Origin: Streptomyces chilikensis
GTDB taxonomy: Bacteria; Actinomycetota; Actinomycetes; Streptomycetales; Streptomycetaceae
NCBI RefSeq assembly: GCF_001642695.1
Contig: NZ_LWCC02000005.1
Span: 1,349,682-1,413,681 of the forward strand
Length of the DNA stretch: 64,000 nt
Reading direction: 5' to 3'
Position 1 is the stretch's first letter. Each line of letters starts with the position of its first letter. The notes under the pieces were generated by a model, which was not told the origin of the DNA, made no database searches, and worked only from the letters and a program-made list of their open reading frames with translations. Positions 61,575 through 64,000 of the stretch are shown here, one piece after another. The position numbers and the translations under genes are program-made.

Positions 61575-64000
61575 CTGCTTGCCTCCTCGACGGTGCCCCC
61601 CATGGCCTGCTCGGATGCGTTCCCCTGACGCGGACGGGGCACGTCGCCGGCCCCGTCGCGTTCCCCCCGCGTGCCCGGCGTCCCCTCGCCCGGCCCGCCG
61701 TTCGTCGCCGCCAGCTCCGCCTCGACGTCGCGGCGGCCGGCCTGCGAGCCCTTGCGGAACCCGCCGAGCCGGCGCCGCAGTGCCTCGGCGTCCACCGCGC
61801 CGGTGCGCTCGCGCGGAGCCGGGACCGACACCGCCCTGGGCGTGCGCTTGGGCAGGCCCTTGCCGGTGACCGGCTCGGCCTCCGCCTCGCCGTCCGCCCT
61901 CCCGTGCCGCTCGGGCACGATCGCGTGGGGGTCGTCGGCGTTCCCCTCGCCGTCTTCCCCGCCTCCGGCCCTTCCACCGGACTTCTGCCCGGGCAGGCGG
62001 AGCGTGGTGGTCTCCTCCGCCGCCGTCCCCTGCCGGTCCCCACCGGCACGGTCGGCGTCCGCACCGGTGGCGGCGCTGCCGGCGTCACCGGTGGCCGCGG
62101 CCGCCGTGAGGCCGGTGCCCGAGGTGGCCGTCGTGGGGCCGTCCGCGACGCCCGCGGCGACGGCCTCGGTCCGGACGGCCCCGGTCCGGGCGGCCTCCGC
62201 CGCCTCGGCGGCGCTGATGGCCTTCTCCGCCGCGGCGATGACGGCGTCGACCGGCTGCCCCTCCGCGGCGGTCCCGGCGTCTGCGGTCACGCCGAGGCCG
62301 GCGCCCGCGCCGTCACCGGAGACGGTCCCGTCCCGCGGCTCGGGAGCCGGGGCGGGACCCGCCTCGACCGCCTCGGCGGCGAGCCGGTCCTCACCGGCGG
62401 CGTCGAGCGCCGCCCGCTCCCGCACGGCGGCCGTGGACCGCGCGCGCCCGGGCAGCACGTTGGAGTTGGCCTCCGCGTCCGCCCCCGGCAGCGTGGTCGG
62501 CGCCCCCGGCTTCCCCACCGGCGCGCTGGTGACCGGCGCCGCGGCGGGCGCGGCGGCCAGCAGCGACGTGGGCAGCACCGCGACGGCGGTCACGCCGCCC
62601 TGCTTCTGCTCCCGCAGCCGCACCCGCACCCCGTGCCGGTGCGCGAGGCGGGCCACCACGTAGAGGCCGAGGCCCAGCCCCTCGTCGCCCTCCGGGCCGT
62701 GCGGCCGCTCGGGGTCGAAGTCGGCCAGACGGGCGTTGAGCCGCTCCAGCCGGTCGGCGGTGACGCCGATGCCCTCGTCCTGGACGGAGAGCATCACCTC
62801 GCCGCTCTCCAGCAGCCAGCCGGACACCTCCACCGGCAGCTCCGGCGGCGAGAACGACGTGGCGTTCTCCAGCAGCTCGGCCAGCAGGTGGCTCAGGTCG
62901 TCCGCGGCGAAGCCCGCGATGTGCGCGGCCGGCGGCAGCGCCCCGATCCGCACCCGCTCGTACCGCTCGATCTCGCTGACCGCGGCGCGCACCACGTCGA
63001 CCAGCGGCACCGGTCCCGCGTGCTGCTGCCCGTGCTCGACGCCCGCCAGCACCAGCAGGTTCTCGCTGTGGCGGCGCATCACGGTGGCGAAGTGGTCGAC
63101 CTTGAAGAGCGTGGAGAGCCCCTCCGGGTCCTCCTCGCGGGCCTCCAGGCCCTCGATGACGGTGAGCTGCCGCTCGACCAGCCCGAGGATCCGCAGCGCG
63201 AGGCTGACGTAGGCGCCCTCGACGGAGTTCTGCGACTTGTCCAGCTGCTCCTGCGCGCTCTTCAGCTCGGCGCGCAGTTCCTCGCGCGCGTCCGCCATCC
63301 GCTGCCGCTCGCCGATCAGGTGCTTGCGGTCGGCCTCCAGCGTGGTCAGCCGCTCCTGGAGGGCGAGCGCGTGGCCGTGCAGGGTGTTGACCGAGCGGAC
63401 GACCTGGGCGAACTCGTCCTTGCGGCCGGTGAACCGGATCGGCTCCTCGCCCTCCGGGTTCTGCGCGAGCCTGGCCGAGCCGAGCCGCAGCACGGCCAGC
63501 GGCCGGGTCAGCGAGCGGGCCAGCGCGGTGGCGATGCCGACGGCCACCAGCAGCAGCGCGACCAGCGCCGCGATGCGGATCTCCAGCTCCGTTACATCGT
63601 TGTCACGCAGCTCCACGAGGTCCTTCGCGCGGCCCTCGTAGAGCGAGGCCTCGGCGCCGCGCATCAGCTCCAGCCGGGCGGAGAGCGCGGCGGCCAGCTT
63701 CTCGGGGTCGGTGGCCAGGTCCTTGTCGTTCATCACCGGCTGGTCGGTGAGGCGCTCCAGGTACTTGCCCGCGGCCTCCGACTCCGGACCGGTGACGGTG
63801 GAGTCGAACGCGGCCGCGGTCCGGCCCGGCGCCGTGGCGCGGAACTCGGCGAGCGCGGCGTCCGAGCGGACCCGGGCCTGCTGGGCGGCGGCGGTGAGCG
63901 CGTCCCGCTGGGCGGCGTCGGCCTCGGAGGCCACCGAGGTGGTCGTGGTGGTGCCGGTGACCGGGTCGAAGACGGAGGTGCTGGTGCTCGGCACGGCCAG
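61571..64000 (-). CDS. cvnA: Conservon sensor ATPase CvnA, 5' part outside window
   Basis: At least 809 residues; the N-terminus lies beyond 64000. The visible part has an extracytoplasmic nitrate-sensing-like (NIT) region, a transmembrane helix (IAALVALLLVAVGIATALAR), HAMP, a coiled coil and a GHKL ATPase (LLAELLENATSFSPPELPVE, DEGIGVTADRL, GLGLYVVARLAHRHGV). The phospho-His is not obvious. A long Ala/Gly/Glu low-complexity C-terminus of about 300 residues follows. The frame is open at the window edge, so the protein continues. Confidence 0.92.
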   Translation of the reverse strand: MAVPSTSTSVFDPVTGTTTTTSVASEADAAQRDALTAAAQQARVRSDAALAEFRATAPGRTAAAFDSTVTGPESEAAGKYLERLTDQPVMNDKDLATDPEKLAAALSARLELMRGAEASLYEGRAKDLVELRDNDVTELEIRIAALVALLLVAVGIATALARSLTRPLAVLRLGSARLAQNPEGEEPIRFTGRKDEFAQVVRSVNTLHGHALALQERLTTLEADRKHLIGERQRMADAREELRAELKSAQEQLDKSQNSVEGAYVSLALRILGLVERQLTVIEGLEAREEDPEGLSTLFKVDHFATVMRRHSENLLVLAGVEHGQQHAGPVPLVDVVRAAVSEIERYERVRIGALPPAAHIAGFAADDLSHLLAELLENATSFSPPELPVEVSGWLLESGEVMLSVQDEGIGVTADRLERLNARLADFDPERPHGPEGDEGLGLGLYVVARLAHRHGVRVRLREQKQGGVTAVAVLPTSLLAAAPAAAPVTSAPVGKPGAPTTLPGADAEANSNVLPGRARSTAAVRERAALDAAGEDRLAAEAVEAGPAPAPEPRDGTVSGDGAGAGLGVTADAGTAAEGQPVDAVIAAAEKAISAAEAAEAARTGAVRTEAVAAGVADGPTTATSGTGLTAAAATGDAGSAATGADADRAGGDRQGTAAEETTTLRLPGQKSGGRAGGGEDGEGNADDPHAIVPERHGRADGEAEAEPVTGKGLPKRTPRAVSVPAPRERTGAVDAEALRRRLGGFRKGSQAGRRDVEAELAATNGGPGEGTPGTRGERDGAGDVPRPRQGNASEQAMGGTVEEASS

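Noticed and set aside
61671-62663. A 330-codon Ser/Ala-rich plus-strand frame
   Set aside because: It is the antisense of the low-complexity C-terminal tail of CvnA.

Overview
The window looks like Streptomyces chromosomal core. Base composition is very GC-rich with strong third-position GC. Gene content is typical of the genus: an actinobacterial atp operon, a long-insert Rho, a third serine hydroxymethyltransferase paralogue, whiJ-type regulator cassettes, Hanks-type kinases and a cvnABCD conservon. Gene order resembles the ATP-synthase to conservon part of the S. coelicolor chromosome; that comparison is from memory, not computed.

1-26.6 kb is almost entirely minus strand and housekeeping. 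It reads lysA, hom, thrC, thrB (DAP to lysine, aspartate semialdehyde to threonine), rho, an LCP cell-wall ligase, rpmE, prfA, prmC, a threonylcarbamoyl-AMP synthase, a phosphatase-like protein lacking its nucleophile, glyA, a WecA/MraY-type transferase, then atpIBEFHAGDC and a DUF2550 membrane protein. A Rex-like operator lies in the AT-rich region upstream of atpI.

26.7-35 kb is an accessory segment starting at a tRNA-Arg(CCG). It holds decayed pieces of a tyrosine integrase, a PIN toxin and a ribbon-helix-helix antitoxin, a membrane protein, a DUF4132 gene with a small partner, an anti-sigma/XRE/DUF397 cassette, the initiator tRNA and a winged-helix-like regulator.

35-44 kb carries two membrane Ser/Thr kinases, an arylamine N-acetyltransferase, a MerR-aldo/keto reductase operon with a clear MerR promoter, a Rieske-DUF2231 fusion, and a TetR/VOC divergent pair sharing a palindromic operator.

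44-58.6 kb holds an internally deleted M23 peptidase, several small genes, an Hsp90-like ATPase translationally coupled to a TPR protein, a tautomerase, a lipoprotein, a CdaR-type regulator, an FtsW/penicillin-binding protein pair, an AurF-like diiron oxygenase and a secreted coiled-coil protein.

58.7-64 kb is a cvnABCD conservon (sensor ATPase, roadblock, DUF742, small GTPase) followed by a StyA-like flavin monooxygenase; cvnA runs off the window end.

The most unusual items are the Hsp90-TPR operon with a leader peptide gene lacking a normal start codon, the pseudo-phosphatase, the M23 deletion remnant, the integrase graveyard beside tRNA-Arg, and the conservon-linked oxygenase.
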